Of a DNA stretch of 64,000 nucleotides, positions 28,638-40,745 are shown in pieces (within the stretch, counting starts at the first letter, position 1; each line of letters starts with the position of its first letter). The notes under the pieces are model-generated. The model saw only the letters and a list, made by a program, of their open reading frames with translations. It did no database searches and was not told the DNA's origin. Both the position numbers and the translations under genes were made by a program. Source of the stretch: Cichorium intybus (taxonomy: Eukaryota > Streptophyta > Magnoliopsida > Asterales > Asteraceae); the NCBI GenBank assembly GCA_023525715.1, contig CM042013.1:72322994-72386993 (forward strand), read 5' to 3'.

Positions 28638-30129
28638 GGGAAAATGACTTATTAGAGTAACCAACTAGTTGATTTGTTCACGTTTAGTCACTTTCTTTTT
28701 TTTCGTGCTTTATTTGCCATTGAACTATCTATTTTGTTCATGATACATCCTTACGACCTGTAATAGCAGGTTACAGCCTAATTGACATCTATTTTGTTCA
28801 CATTTGGTCACTTTCCTTTTTTATTCGTGCTTTATTTGCCATTAATCTAATTTATTTTTTCATTTTTAATTTATTTTTCTATTTTTATTCGTGCGGATCT
28901 GAATGACTATTTTGCCCTTTTTAATTTATTTTTCCATTTTTATTACATTTTAAGGATTTTTTTATTATTGACTTTAATTAAAAATAAATAATAAAACAAC
29001 CCACCACCGCCTCTCTCTCTCTGTCTCTCTCAATTAATAAAACCTGCAACTAAACACACACACACACACTTTGCAACTAAACACACACACACATACGCAC
29101 TTTGCAACTAAAAACACAGACATCACCACCATCTACAACAAAGATCTGGACAAAGATGATGAAAGGGAAGAGCACTCCAAACCTATAGAATCAGAATGTT
29201 GCAATCAGAAGTTTCCCAATCTGTGCAAAAACAAACATTGAAAACAAAAGTACACATCAAAGTTGTTTTGCCCCGACAATCCACCTCCACCGTTACAAGC
29301 CAACGATTCAACCAACTAAGCATGCTACGAAAAACTTTTTGGATTAAATCAGACGAGCCATTAAGAAGTTTTTCGTAGCATGCTTAATGGCTCGTCTGAT
29401 TTAATCAAAGAAGTTTTTCGTAGCATGCTTAATTGGTTGAATCGTTGGCTTGTAACGGTGGAGGTGGATTGTCGGGGCAAAACAACTTTGATGTGTACTT
29501 TTGTTTTCAATGTTTGTTTTTGCACAGATTGGGAAACTTCTAATTGCAACATTCTGATTCGATAGGTTTGGAGTGCTCTTCCTCTCATCATCTTTGTCCA
29601 GATCTTTGCTCTTTGCTGTAGATGGTGGTGATGTCTGTGTTTTTAGTTGCAAAGTGTGTATGTGTGTGTGTGTGTGTGTGTTTAGTTGCAAAGTGTGTGT
29701 GTGTGTGTGTTTAGTTACAAGTTTTATTAATTGAGAGAGACGGAGAGAGAGAGAGAGAGTCGGTGGTGGGTTGTTTTCTTATTTATTTTTAATTAAAAGT
29801 CATTAATAAAAAATCCTTAAAATGTAATAAAAATGGAAAAATAAATTAAAAAGGGCAAAATAGTCATTTCAGATCTGCATGAATAAAAATAAAAAAAAAT
29901 TAAAAATGGAAAAATAAATTAAATTAATGGCAAATAAAGCACGAATAAAAAAGGAAAGTGACCAAATGTGAACAAAATAGATGTCAATTAGGCTGTAACC
30001 TGCTATTACAGGTCGTAAGGATGTATCATGAACAAAATAGATAGTTCAATGGCAAATAAAGCACAAAAAAAGAAAGTGACTAAACGTGAACAAATCAACT
30101 AGTTGGTTACCCTAATAAGTCATTTTCCC
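28638..30129. mobile_element. Giant palindromic Mutator-like MITE
   Basis: Two inverted arms, 28638-29364 and 29384-30129, are near-complementary over about 730 bp with a spacer of about 19 bp. The ends read GGGAAAATGACTTATTAG and its inverse. A perfect 10 bp duplication TTTTGACAAA flanks it (28628-28637, 30130-30139), as for Mutator-like elements with long inverted repeats. The arms hold CA/TG and CT/AG microsatellites. Frames inside the arms (29196-29378, 29380-29565, 29361-29591) are mirror images of each other and not convincing genes, though a captured gene piece is possible. R1 at 26-60 gives the empty site. A transcript through it would fold into a long double-stranded RNA. Confidence 0.85.
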
Positions 30130-31077
30130 TTTTGACAAACACACCCGTAAGAATAAATATTTTGAGATAAATGTTCAAAATGTGTTCATTTTCGAAAATG
30201 ACACCTTTCATTTCGGTAATATTGCGATTAACCCTTGTTAACCATATTTATCTCATTAGTTATTTAAAAAATTAGAAAAAAACAAAAAAGCGTATGAGTC
30301 ATCCAAGCTTAACTTTATCGTTTCCACTCATAAAAATTTGCATGTTTGCCTTGTTAGCAACCTCAATTGATATTTGGAGGATTGTTACGCAAAAAGGATG
30401 ACTAATGCTGAGATATCTTACCTCATGGTGGATTAGTTAATACATGAGAGGGAGAGCACCTTGAAGAAACTATGGTAAGCACGTCTTCCTTCTCATAACA
30501 TGAATGGTTTTTCTGATTACGTTTAGAAATAAGAGTGATTTTTCTGCAAACTATTAAATAACAAAACAATGATTTTTCATATAGAATATGGAAAACTATG
30601 TGTTTTTTTAAATCACCCTAATAATTAAGAAACTAGTAGTTTCCTATTAGTTTACTTAAATCTCTAGTGGCCTTTTGGATGAACATGTCAATCTATAAAA
30701 TGCAATAAATCCATCACAACTCTCTTCGACCCAATTATCATCACTTAAGGAGCATAGAGGTTAAGGTGCAATATTCCATAAAAACAGTTCAATGTCCAAA
30801 GGTTGAACGCCCAAAGTTCTATCCGTGCTTTGCGGGTTACCCCCTATGTGATGTTTCGTAGGTGAGTTTGGTGTTAAGTAAAATAATTTTCCTATAATGT
30901 CATTTTTTTACATCCACTAAAGAGTTGAAGTACCTCGAATACTATGGTAAGCATGCCTTCCTTCTCATAACATGAATGGTTTTTTTTTTTCTGAAAACAT
31001 TTAGAAATATGAGTGATATTTTTACAAAAATAAATAAATAATAAAACAATAGTTTTCAGATAAAATGTTGTAGTATC
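30130..31077. repeat. Dispersed repeat R1, copy 2, with a partial third copy
   Basis: Similar to 26-830 in the same orientation. The block at about 30890-31075 (TTTTTTACATCCACTAAAGAG onward) repeats material already present at about 30430-30560, so a partial extra copy follows. The palindromic element at 28638 inserted at its left edge. Confidence 0.65.
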
Positions 31078-31233
31078 ATTCTATTGCAACCAATAGGCCA
31101 CATGGTTACTATACATCCTAGCAGGTACCCTAATGTCGCTAACTTAGTTGCTTATGATTTCTCAGTTATCGAGGAAAATTAAAATTATCAAGAGATATCA
31201 TCATGTACCGAAGAAATTTCTACTTCTTATTAT
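31078..31233 (+). pseudogene. Decayed copia polyprotein, left piece
   Basis: Reading across frameshifts and stops, the strand gives SIATNRPH, then NVANLVAYDFSVIEEN and YQEISSCTEEIS. This aligns with the stretch before the reverse transcriptase in the intact copia protein at 52127-56107 (SIATDRPR and ANIVAYALNVAEEIEG there). The frame continues directly at 38712 once E2 and one copy of its duplication are ignored. Confidence 0.75.
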
Positions 31234-31768
31234 TGTTCGATTAGTTGTCTAAGCCATGACTATAATTTAGGAATATACTTGAATTGATAGCAGCACAGTC
31301 TTTTTGGGTTGTCATCATACCTGGCAATTTGATAGAATAATTTTTAGAGCGAGAGAGATAGAGATTGATTTATTATCTGATTAATAAATCAATATAAATA
31401 ATTTGTTAATATATTATGAGGATAATATATTAATTAGAAATAGTATTATTTAATTAATAATTAATCAGAAATTAATTAGAATTAATTTTGGGATTAATTG
31501 GATTAATTAAAAGTGTAGGGGCTGATTTGTAATTATTCAATAATTGAGTAATGAACAAATATGGAAGGAGGATTAAAGTTGGTGAAATTAAGGATATAAT
31601 TATCCTTGAATTCGAAAATAGTATAAGAGATAAATAGGGTTTTGGAATTAAAGATAAAAGGTTTATCTCGTTTAAATTCAAAAAGGTTTATCTCTAAGGC
31701 TTATCTGCTAATCCTTGGAAACTATAAATAGGGAGCCTCTGTAACTTAAAGGCCACAAAATTTGAAGG

Positions 31769-31803
<35 letters not shown>

Positions 31804-32026
31804 TTTTCTTGTTGTTTGCTTGGGTGTGAGCCATTAGAGGCACGACATTTGTGGTGCTAGTTTCCAAATGATTGAACTAAAGGCTAGTATTTTCTTTTCA
31901 ATTCTTTTAGCAATTTTGTTTAGCCTCTAGGTATTTATTATATGTTCAAATAGTGAAAACATAGATCCAATTAGGTCGCATGAGAACTTAGGGTTTAAGT
32001 TTAGTTGATTTCAATAAAACCTATCA
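31234..32026 (+). repeat. E2 left (5') LTR
   Basis: 793 bp. It starts TGTTCGATTAG, slightly mutated from the TGTTAGATTAAG of the right LTR, and ends CCTATCA. It contains a CT microsatellite (about 31770-31800) that is shorter in the right LTR, and a TATA box at 31722-31731. Confidence 0.85.
31722..31731 (+). promoter_or_regulatory. E2 LTR TATA box
   Basis: CTATAAATAG in the 5' LTR, about 300 bp before its end. It matches the E1 LTR box. Confidence 0.6.
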
Positions 32027-32803
32027 GTAGTAGTTGGTTGTTTTCAGTTTGAACTGCTATAATAGTTATACCTAGAAGGGTTTATTGAATCTAAACCCTA
32101 ATAAGGCCAAAATCGATTTTAAGGTTTAGGGTTTTCGAAACCCTATCCCCTCCCCTCTATTTTTGCGAAATCTATATTAGGATTTTAGAAGGTTTTCTAT
32201 TTTTGGTAACTATGATTATTTAATAATTGGATAACCTTAAACCTTTATGTGATTTTTGATTTTAGTGGGTTAAAGGATAGGATTAAAATTAATTTGATTA
32301 ATTTATTGATACCTATCTGATTTAATTTATTTAATTAATTTTTTAATTAAAAGATAAATATTAAATCAATTTAGGTTTAAATTTAAATTTAAATTAAAAG
32401 ATTAATTTCGAAAAATTTAAATAGTTAAACCAAAATATTTTAAAAGGTTTAATATATATCTTATATATATTATTATTAAAAGTTAATATTTATATGTATA
32501 AGAACCAGTCAGTCAAATCGCTAGTATGCCTCATTTACGAAGCTGATCTATAACGGGGGGTATAAGGAAACTGTCTATAAAATGGCGGTTAAATGGGTGT
32601 CCACTCTCACCCACCGCTCCCTTGATTAGTGGAGGGTCGTTAGCAGAACGGATTTGATAGGACGAACTTAATCTCATTAAAAGTATAATGTTATTAATCA
32701 AAGTACTAGATCCTGTTTTATAAAAATCCTAAATCTAGTTACTTTAGGAAAAATGTGAAAGATATGCTAATCCATGAAATTGCACATTACACTTTATGAG
32801 ACA

Positions 32804-32837
32804 TTAGTGGAGCGTGTATGGTTAACCGGCACACTAA
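32804..32837 (+). other. Terminal-stem hairpin motif, TTAGTG/CACTAA type (E2-1)
   Basis: TTAGTG, core GAGCGTGTATGGTT and AACCGGCA, then CACTAA. First of a pair in the E2 leader. Confidence 0.8.
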
Positions 32838-32885
32838 TAGGGGCTCATAAAGAGTGGTAATGGGTTTCTCATGAATTATCATTGT

Positions 32886-32917
32886 TGATGGAGCGTGTGT
32901 GGTTAACTGACACATCA
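32886..32917 (+). other. Terminal-stem hairpin motif, TGATG/CATCA type (E2-2)
   Basis: TGATG, core GAGCGTGTGTGGTT and AACTGACA, then CATCA. It lies 48 nt after E2-1, as in E1. Confidence 0.8.
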
Positions 32918-32978
32918 ATTTGAGATGATAAATGACATTGAGGTTACCAAGCACATTTGCATGGTTATTCACATCTTG

Positions 32979-33007
32979 TTTGTGATCCTCGGCATCCCAG
33001 TCACAAA
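32979..33007 (+). other. CGGCATCCC-loop hairpin, E2 copy 1
   Basis: Arms TTTGTGA and TCACAAA around a loop with CGGCATCCC. Counterpart of 10638-10669 in E1. Confidence 0.65.
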
Positions 33008-33125
33008 TTGAAGAGCATAGTCCGAGATTAAACATGCCATTGGACAGTTCAATGAATCTCACAGATCTAGGAATTTCACAAGACTGAAATTGATAAATGT
33101 ATATCTACCTTAATGACCATTATGT

Positions 33126-33150
33126 TGTGATTACGGCATCCCTCTTCACA
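33126..33150 (+). other. CGGCATCCC-loop hairpin, E2 copy 2
   Basis: Arms TGTGA and TCACA around a loop with CGGCATCCC. Counterpart of 10496-10520 in E1. Confidence 0.6.
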
Positions 33151-33246
33151 GCATAGTTGGGAGATTTTGGATCCTAGCCTTGTTAGATAATAAATTGGGT
33201 AATTATTTAAAAGGATTAATTAAACTAATAAATTCTGATTTTATAC

Positions 33247-34190
33247 ATGTCTGTATCTTGTATCGATTCTCCTCCTTCTCCTCCATCACCTATTTCTGAG
33301 AGTTTCAGAAAGTACCTATTATAAATGGAAAGTCTATGGAAAGGCTGACTGACCTAAAGTATGTGGTATGGCTTCGCAAATAGATAATGGTTCTTATTTT
33401 TGCTGGCAAACCATATCTGATTGAGTGTATGCTCTTTGTTCTACCAAAGCATGGCATCACACAGTAGTTTGTGATGAGCATGACTCCTTGTTTGCTGAAA
33501 AAACAAGGAAGTTTGTTGCCTCATGCTATTGACCATTGACCCCGAGTTCCGTAGGGATTTTGAATTCTTGGGGTCATATGAATTAGCACAGCTGGTTGAG
33601 GAAAGGTTCCGGGAACTGGTTGATAAGGGACGAGCTAGGATCTTCAAAGAGCTTGAAGTGTGCAAGCTAGAAGGAAGTAGCACCGGTTCGCATGTTCTCA
33701 TGATTGAGAGACACATATGTGAACTATATAAAATTGGTCACCCTTTGATCGGGAGTTAAGCATTAACTCGTCTCGCTAATCTATTCATCCAGATGTACAG
33801 AAAGGGTAACCAAGATAAGACTATCATGGAAATGCATTCAATGTTGACTCTGTATGAGTCGTTCATGGAGAAGCATAGTTCCACTGATTCAGCTGCTTCG
33901 AGATTTAGTCCAGTGATAAGGCTCATCAAGAAATGATCCAGATAGTCTGGATCGGTTCTTCAATGTCTCAAACTGGGAATCCACAGGGTGGGACACAGTC
34001 ACAGAAAGATTGGAGCAATGCTCCAAAGCCAAACAGTTTGGCAACTCAGGCATATCTTAAAACTCGGAACTCCTTATCCTCATTTCCATGATACAGGATG
34101 TGATTCGCACATTTGCTCTGTATGCAGGGACTCAGAAGAACGCAGGATATTGTTGCATAGGAGCATACTTAGATTGGATATGGAGCTCGT
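33247..34190 (+). pseudogene. E2 gag, degenerate
   Basis: The start MSVSCIDSPP and the stretch SESFRKYL match the E1 gag N-terminus, but stops follow within 30 codons. The best-kept piece is 33523-33759, starting MLLTIDPEFRRDFEFLGSYE, which aligns with the E1 frame at 9865-10128. A C-terminal piece (about 33780-34150) contains MLTLYESFMEKH. It is interrupted throughout and lacks a zinc knuckle. Confidence 0.75.
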
Positions 34191-35769
34191 GTAGTTTTGG
34201 AGTTTAGCTAGATATTTGATTATGTTATTAGTTTATAGATGCATATGACATTGTTTCACATAGTACATTATTCTGAGGATAATTCTGGTTTAATAAAATA
34301 TTTTCTTTTAAAAACTTGGTTGTTTTAATTATCCTTGAAAATGTTGTGCGAAAGTGTTGATGGCATAAATGATAATAACTTGAATGTTGATGCATCCAAA
34401 GTGTGTTGGATTCATGAATTGTGTCTTCTATGATTGTTAAAGTAAATTTTATAAGAATCACTTTAACCAAAGGTCCAGTTAGACAGGACTTTGGAATCAT
34501 TTGACTTAGAGTCACATGATGAATTGAGTTCCTAATAAAATTAATTGTTGCAAGAAATGAATCACCCAAAGATCCAGTGGACAAGATTTTGGAATCAGTT
34601 GACTTAGAGTCAGGTGATGAATGCATATATTGAACAAATTAACAAAGTCATTAAATTTACATGTAGATGTAAAAGACATTAAGATTATGAGCTACGGACA
34701 CATTAGTTATTGTAAATTGCTCGAATCTTCAAACAAAACACAATTAGTTATACTTTACAATATTTGCCAATTAGTATGACAAATATGGCTTCGCTTATCG
34801 GAATAAGGGATTGATTGAAACCTTGAACTGTTCAAAGACTTCAAAGGAAGTATAAGATCCACAGAACCTGAATGATAACATAAAATGAGAAGATGGTTCA
34901 CAGTTCATCCTCTTCCAAGAACATTAATAGTTATAATGTGTCTTAGGGAAGATGATCGAGCATTGGTCGAAATAGTTCGATCCTCGATGTATAAGATACA
35001 CTTCCAATTAGTTTTTCGATAAATTGGATATTAAGCCAGTCAGACCATGAAAGCATATGCAGACCACATGTTAGACTAAGTAGGGTGCATAAACACCGTC
35101 TGAAATGTAAAGCAGGGTTCACCCCTACTTGTACATGGAAGGTCCAGGGTCATGTAGCGTTCGTCCGAACCTCATAACATGTCTGATCAGCAGTGTTGTT
35201 TCATTGGCCATCCCGCCTGTACCTTTGAAAGAAGAGCCCTTTTAGAAAGGACTAATATTCTAAGAAAACAGTGGGAGTAAGAATAATCCTGAAGGAGTTC
35301 AGGGATTAGCCATGTAAAGAACCTCTAGTCATCACTAGGCCTTGACCAGGAATCAGATTCGTGTTAAACCTGACATACTCTTCTCTTTGCTTGATCTGTA
35401 GTATTGGTCACTGTCATAAGGTGTTATGATCCGGGTGACATACCGATTAGTGGTAAAACACTAAGTTGGTATGGATAAGCAATCCTAATACTTGGAAGCA
35501 TTGGTGAGCCCGGTTGCTGCCAAATAAGAGAACCTTAGGGCGAGACACAGTCTATGTGACAAATTGACTGATTTTACACCTGGTCTAAGAACCAGTGGGA
35601 GTAATTGAATCATCAAAAGAAAACGACATGGATAGAAATGTACTTATGCTTAGAGCACATCTGGTTGAGTGAGACGATACTCAGAGTCAAGTAATTGATT
35701 CCAAGAGAAACGCTCTCAACAGAAGATGAAATCCGAAAGGATACTGTTTGATATAGCTGCACCTTGTCG

Positions 35770-35803
35770 TTAGTGGAGCATGTGTGGTTTACCAGCACAC
35801 TAA
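35770..35803 (+). other. Terminal-stem hairpin motif, TTAGTG/CACTAA type (E2-3)
   Basis: TTAGTG, core GAGCATGTGTGGTT and TACCAGCA, then CACTAA, in the 3' non-coding part. No E1 counterpart was found at the matching place. Confidence 0.8.
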
Positions 35804-36797
35804 TAGGGACTCATAAGGAGCATGCCAGTATATGCAAACAAGGTACATAGCCCCAAGAATCATCTTACGGGGACCTCGCAAGGAAGGATATTCGGATTCT
35901 CAAAATGTGCCAAAGATTTTGGATTTTGTGAATAGCCTGAAAAAATCCTGTGATTATGTCAGACGGCTTGGATTTTGGAATCTCAAAATATACCAAAGGG
36001 TTTGGATTTTGTGATAGTCCAAAAGAGCCCTGCTAACGTGTCAAAGCCGGTGGGAGTATCGTTGTAATCTATCTATTAATGTATATCAGATACATACCAT
36101 TCTAGGAAACGTCTCTTATCATTACAGAATGTGGTGAGTTACCGTTAAGAGATGATTCGCTGTGAAAAGTCTAGAACATATACAACATACTAAGGTGGTC
36201 GCAAGCATCTATCAGATAGATGACATCATTAGCGTAGATCCTACCAATGGAAGTATGATCTTGATAAGATTCAGGATGCATGCCATCAAGAAAGGATTTT
36301 CTCGACATTACAATGTGTAATGACCAGGGATAATCTAAAAGAGATGCAAAATATTCACGTAGTTGCAAGCATCTATCAGATAGATGAAAACAGCAGTATA
36401 GACCCTGGCAGTATTTGCATGATCTTGATAAGATTCAATATTCATGTCTCCAAAAAGGAAATAGTTTCCGAAAGTCATGACACAGGGATTGTAACTAATC
36501 TTTAGATTCAGAAAGGGTTTAGAATAGAATAGATCGGATTCCACGAGCTTCTTGGGTCGATCACAAGTGTCATGAACTTATACCGATGACTAGATGCTTG
36601 GAGCACAGTAAGTTGGATTCAGGGTATAATCTGGCTGAGAATACTAGATGGTTTATTTGAACACACGTGAGAAATCATTGGGAAATGATTGGGATGAATG
36701 TAATTGTAATAATTTGAAAGGGTTTTCAAATATGTAATTACTAACATCAAGACGTGGTGCTAAAGGACTTCGTGGTTAAAGAGTTTCATTTGTATTC

Positions 36798-36829
36798 TGA
36801 TGGAGCGCGTGTGGTTCACTGGCACATCA
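36798..36829 (+). other. Terminal-stem hairpin motif, TGATG/CATCA type (E2-4)
   Basis: TGATG, core GAGCGCGTGTGGTT and CACTGGCA, then CATCA. Counterpart of E1-a at 6943-6974. Confidence 0.8.
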
Positions 36830-37932
36830 TGACACCTCGAAATAGTCTTAGGGTGCAAGACCCGAGAACCATGGGAAGTCGTAATACACACAACTGGTTT
36901 CAGAATGGAGTTGGGAGAGAGAAAGACAGAATGAAAAATTGAGATATAATCGGAAGAGTATCCGATTGGATTATCTGCCATAAAGTGTATCAATGTAAGA
37001 CATTTTTGATACATATAAAGAGTGAAATATCATTTAGGGAATATAGACATAGATATAAAACCTTAAGTGAAAGTTTAAAAGATACCAAGAAACACATAAT
37101 AGTATTATGACAGATCCAATTTGGTGATTACCTCGTGGAGACTTGGTAATAAGCAGGAGTAGCTGCCAGTCAGATCTTTATGTTTCACTTTTGCATGTTT
37201 TACTTCCCGAATAATATGATTATTTAAAAGTCCACAGTCGTTCATACTTTCAGAAGTAAGTAGTAATTAAGACTGTCATGAATTAGATTGTAGAATGTCT
37301 AAGGAGTTAGACATAGCAACAGCATTGCTGCAACATTCATGAGTACTTAGAAATAGAGATTTGAGTATTGGATAAACCTACGCTCAGAGAATTACTTCAT
37401 GGATCATATCACGAGTAATTCTGAGATGATAATATCTTATGGTCTTGAAGCGAAGACATATGAGTTGAAATTTGCAAGTCGGTTGTGCATTGATAATGCG
37501 TAAATACATCGGTAACTCGATGTTATAAAACGTATTGTTGTGCGCGATTTGATGAGTAAAAGACACAAGCATATGAGTCAAAGTTTATTCGTTCCTTTGC
37601 CCTAACGGGAAAAGCGATATCTGTGGGCCGCTCGGTGATTTGGTGATTGACTTATAATGTTAGGCCTAGCGAGGACTGAATTGATGTGTTCAATTAGAAG
37701 TCCTATATCATCACGAATCAGGTACCGAGAAACATAGTATCAGACTGAGATTGATTCTAATCCATGTCTCTAGTCCGAATGATATCTTGTAGAATGGAGG
37801 ATCATATGATCACTTATCTTAGGACAGAACTGACTAGGTCAGAGTTCGACAGCGGCTTTTAGAAGCTACAATTTGCTGGTCAATTTAGAAGCTGTATTGA
37901 ATTATAGTAATAGAGTTATCCAAGTGGGAGAC

Positions 37933-38706
37933 TGTTAGATTAAGTGTCTAAGCCATGACTATAATTTAGGAATAAACTTGAATTGATAGCAGCACAATCC
38001 TTTTGGGTTGCCCTCATAGCTGGCAATTTGACAGAATAACTTTTAGAGAGAGAGAGAGATTGATTTATTATCTGATTAATAAATCAATATAAATAATTTT
38101 TTTAAGATATTATGAGGATAATATATTAATTAGAAATAGTATTATTTAATTAATAATTAATCATAAATTAGTTGGAATTAATTTTGGGATTAATTGGATT
38201 AATTAAAAGTGCAGGGGCTGATTTGTAATTGTTCAATAGTTGAGTAGTGAACAAATATGGAAGGAGGATTAAAGTTGGCGAAATTAAGGATATGATTATC
38301 CTTGAATTTCGAAAATAGTATAAGAGATAAATAGGGTTTTTGAATTAAAGATAAAAGGTTTATCTCGTTTGAATTCAAAAATGTTTATCTCTGAGGCTTA
38401 TCTGCTAATCCTTGGAAACTATAAATAGGGAGCCCCTGCACCAAAGGCCATGAAATTTGAAGGTCTTCTCTATCTTTCTTTGGTTTTTCTTGTTGCTTGC
38501 TTGGGTGTGAGCCATTAGAGGCACGCCATTTGTGGTGCTAGTTTCCAAAGGATTGAACTAAAGGTTAGTATTTTCTGTTCAATTCTTTTAGCAATTTTGT
38601 TTGGCCTCTAGGTATTTATTATATGTTTAAATAGTGAAAACATAGATCCAATTAGGTTGCATGAGAACTTAGGGTTTAAGTTTAGTTGATTTGAATAAAC
38701 CTATCA
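37933..38706 (+). repeat. E2 right (3') LTR
   Basis: 774 bp, TGTTAGATTAAG...CCTATCA. It differs from the left LTR by scattered substitutions and a shorter CT tract. Confidence 0.85.
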
Positions 38707-38711
38707 ATTAT

Positions 38712-40462
38712 GACAAGTGGATGATTACAGTACAAGAACAAATGCAATCTTTAGAAAAGAATTAGACTTGGAAGATTGTCAAATTATCTAGTAAAAGAAT
38801 CAAATTAGGTGTAAAGATGTGTATAACCAAAAGGTGGATGTCAGATTTAAAGCCCGTATCGTTGCAAAAGGGTATAACCAAATATCCAAAATAGGGTCAA
38901 CTACCCAGCCATCCTTCATAATTAATACCGTTACTGTATAGGTAGAGTTGGTTCTGAAAGACCTATTACTAGATAATTCATGGGTAGAGCCGAAGAATGT
39001 GAACTATACAAGTTAGCAATAACATTGATTAAATGAACTAAATGCTCCAGTGTATAGAGAAGACCTCACCGTTTAAGAAGTAACCATAGAAACGAGTTGT
39101 TAAGCATATTTCCTTCTATAATTTACTTAACATTGTTGCAATGCATGATTTGGATATTCAACAAGTTGATATGAAGACTTTCTTACATGGTGATTTTAAA
39201 GAAAACAGTTGCATGAAACAACCTGAAGGGTTCACTATTCCAGGGAAAGAAGATTTGGTGTATCGATTGAATAAATCACTATATGGCTTAAAGAAATCAT
39301 GCCGACAATTGTACAATAACTTAGATAACTTCATGAAGTCTTAAGACTTTAAACGAATAGATTATGATTCATGTATGTACCTATAATTCGACAAAGGGAA
39401 TCCTATTTACTTACCACTTTTTGTTAATGATATACTTATAAAGGTAAAAGACAAGTCGACAATCACCAAGCTGAAAAATGAACTTAGCCAAAAGTTCATG
39501 ATGAAAGATTTGGGTGATGCAATGAAAATACATGGTATGAAAATGTCAATGAATTGATCCACAGGCAAGTTATATTTAAACCAAAGCAGCTACATCAATA
39601 AAGTTCTCCATCGATCCAACATGCAAAATGCCAAACTGGTAAGCACACCACTTGCCACTAAAATCCAGCTTTCTTCCAAAATTACTCCACAAACAAATGA
39701 TGAAGTCGATCAAATGTCAAGAGTTCCATATTCAAGTACGGTTGCATCGTTATGTATGCTATGGTGTGTTCCTAACCTGGTTTATTACATTTACTGAGCG
39801 TTATAAGTCGTTCGATGGCTAACCCAAGAAAGGAACATTGTAATGTCGTCTAATGGATCTTCCGGTATCCGAAATATACTTGTAAAGCCTATTTGGAGTT
39901 TGGGAAATAAGCATCTGTGTTATGTGGATTCTGATTATGCAAGCGATATTGACAAAAGAAGATCACTCACGAGTTATGTTTTTACTATTGGTGATTATGC
40001 TGTGAGTTGGAAGGATACACTTCAACCTACTGTTGCTTTGTCTAGCACAAAAGCCAAGTATATGGCTGTTTCAAAAGCGTGTAAAGAGGCTACGTGGCTT
40101 AGAGGGTTGTACGATGAGTTATGTGGTGATTTTTCATGCAGTAGAACTTATGCAGTAGTCAAAGTGAGTTATGCCTCATGAAGGATTCAATGTTTCATGA
40201 TCAAACAAAGCACATTGACAGTCAACACCATTATATTAGAGATGTCATTGCCCAAGACAATATCAATGTGACGAAGATTCAACGATAACCTGACCGACAT
40301 GATGACAAAGTTGGCCTCGACCACCAACTTTGAACTTTATTTGTATTCGGTTTGTATTTCAAATTAAGTCATTGGCGACTTTTGAGCATAATATATTTTT
40401 CATTTCCTCGTGATGGTTAAGTGTTATGTTGCCGAAGATTAGTTTCGTCCCAAGATGGAGTT
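38712..40462 (+). pseudogene. Decayed copia polyprotein, right piece (RT and RNase H)
   Basis: The sequence continues the piece at 31078-31233. It reads YDKWMITVQEQMQSLEKN, then a stop, and later (39141-39344) MHDLDIQQVDMKTFLHG and YRLNKSLYGLKKS from the reverse transcriptase. At 39843-40181 it gives YVDSDYASDIDKRRSLTSYV and AVSWKDTLQPTVALSSTKA from RNase H. All are close to the intact protein at 52127-56107. Many stops and frameshifts make it dead. It is followed by the purine tract CCAAGATGGAG and a presumed 3' LTR. Confidence 0.8.
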
Positions 40463-40745
40463 TGTTGAATATGCTTCGAAAAGTCAAACATTGCATGCAC
40501 ATGACTTCTAACGTTATGAGATCCTTCTAAAAGTGTCGTTAAACATCTTTGACAGTCGTAATATTTTTTAGATGCATTTTTTATGCTTGATGTAATTAGA
40601 GTTTTATTAGGACTCTTTTATTATTCTTATATATATACAAATAGTTAGATAGTAACTTTTTATATCTCTTTCTTTTTGTTTCTACACCATAGTACGTAAC
40701 CCTTCGCAATCCTTCAAGATTACGAGTATAATACAGTGTTCTTCA
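40463..40745 (+). repeat. Presumed 3' LTR of the decayed copia element
   Basis: It begins TGTTGAATATG right after a purine tract, as copia LTRs do. The end is uncertain; a CA near 40745 is my best guess. No 5' LTR was found, so the element is truncated on the left. Confidence 0.45.

Larger units (their letters stand above)
34200..37932 (+). other. E2 conserved non-coding 3' interior
   Basis: No pol motif in any frame. Blocks match E1 5818-9520 in inverse orientation. An internal direct duplication is seen: CAAGCATCTATCAGATAGATG occurs at about 36193 and 36366, each followed by a GATCTTGATAAGATTCA block. E1 has a single copy. Confidence 0.7.
31234..38706 (+). mobile_element. E2: non-autonomous gag-type LTR retrotransposon, sister of E1
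   Basis: LTRs at 31234-32026 and 37933-38706, with the 5 bp duplication ATTAT on both sides (31229-31233, 38707-38711). The purine tract CCAAGTGGGAGAC abuts the right LTR; the primer site after the left LTR has decayed. The leader (32027-33246) holds four hairpin motifs, gag is broken (33247-34190), and 34200-37930 is non-coding but similar to E1. The total of 7473 bp is nearly the same as E1. It is inserted in a copia polyprotein remnant. LTR differences are many, so it is not recent. Confidence 0.85.

Noticed and set aside
29196..29691. Overlapping open frames on both strands
   Set aside because: They are mirror images created by the palindrome and by CA/GA microsatellites; no recognisable protein.
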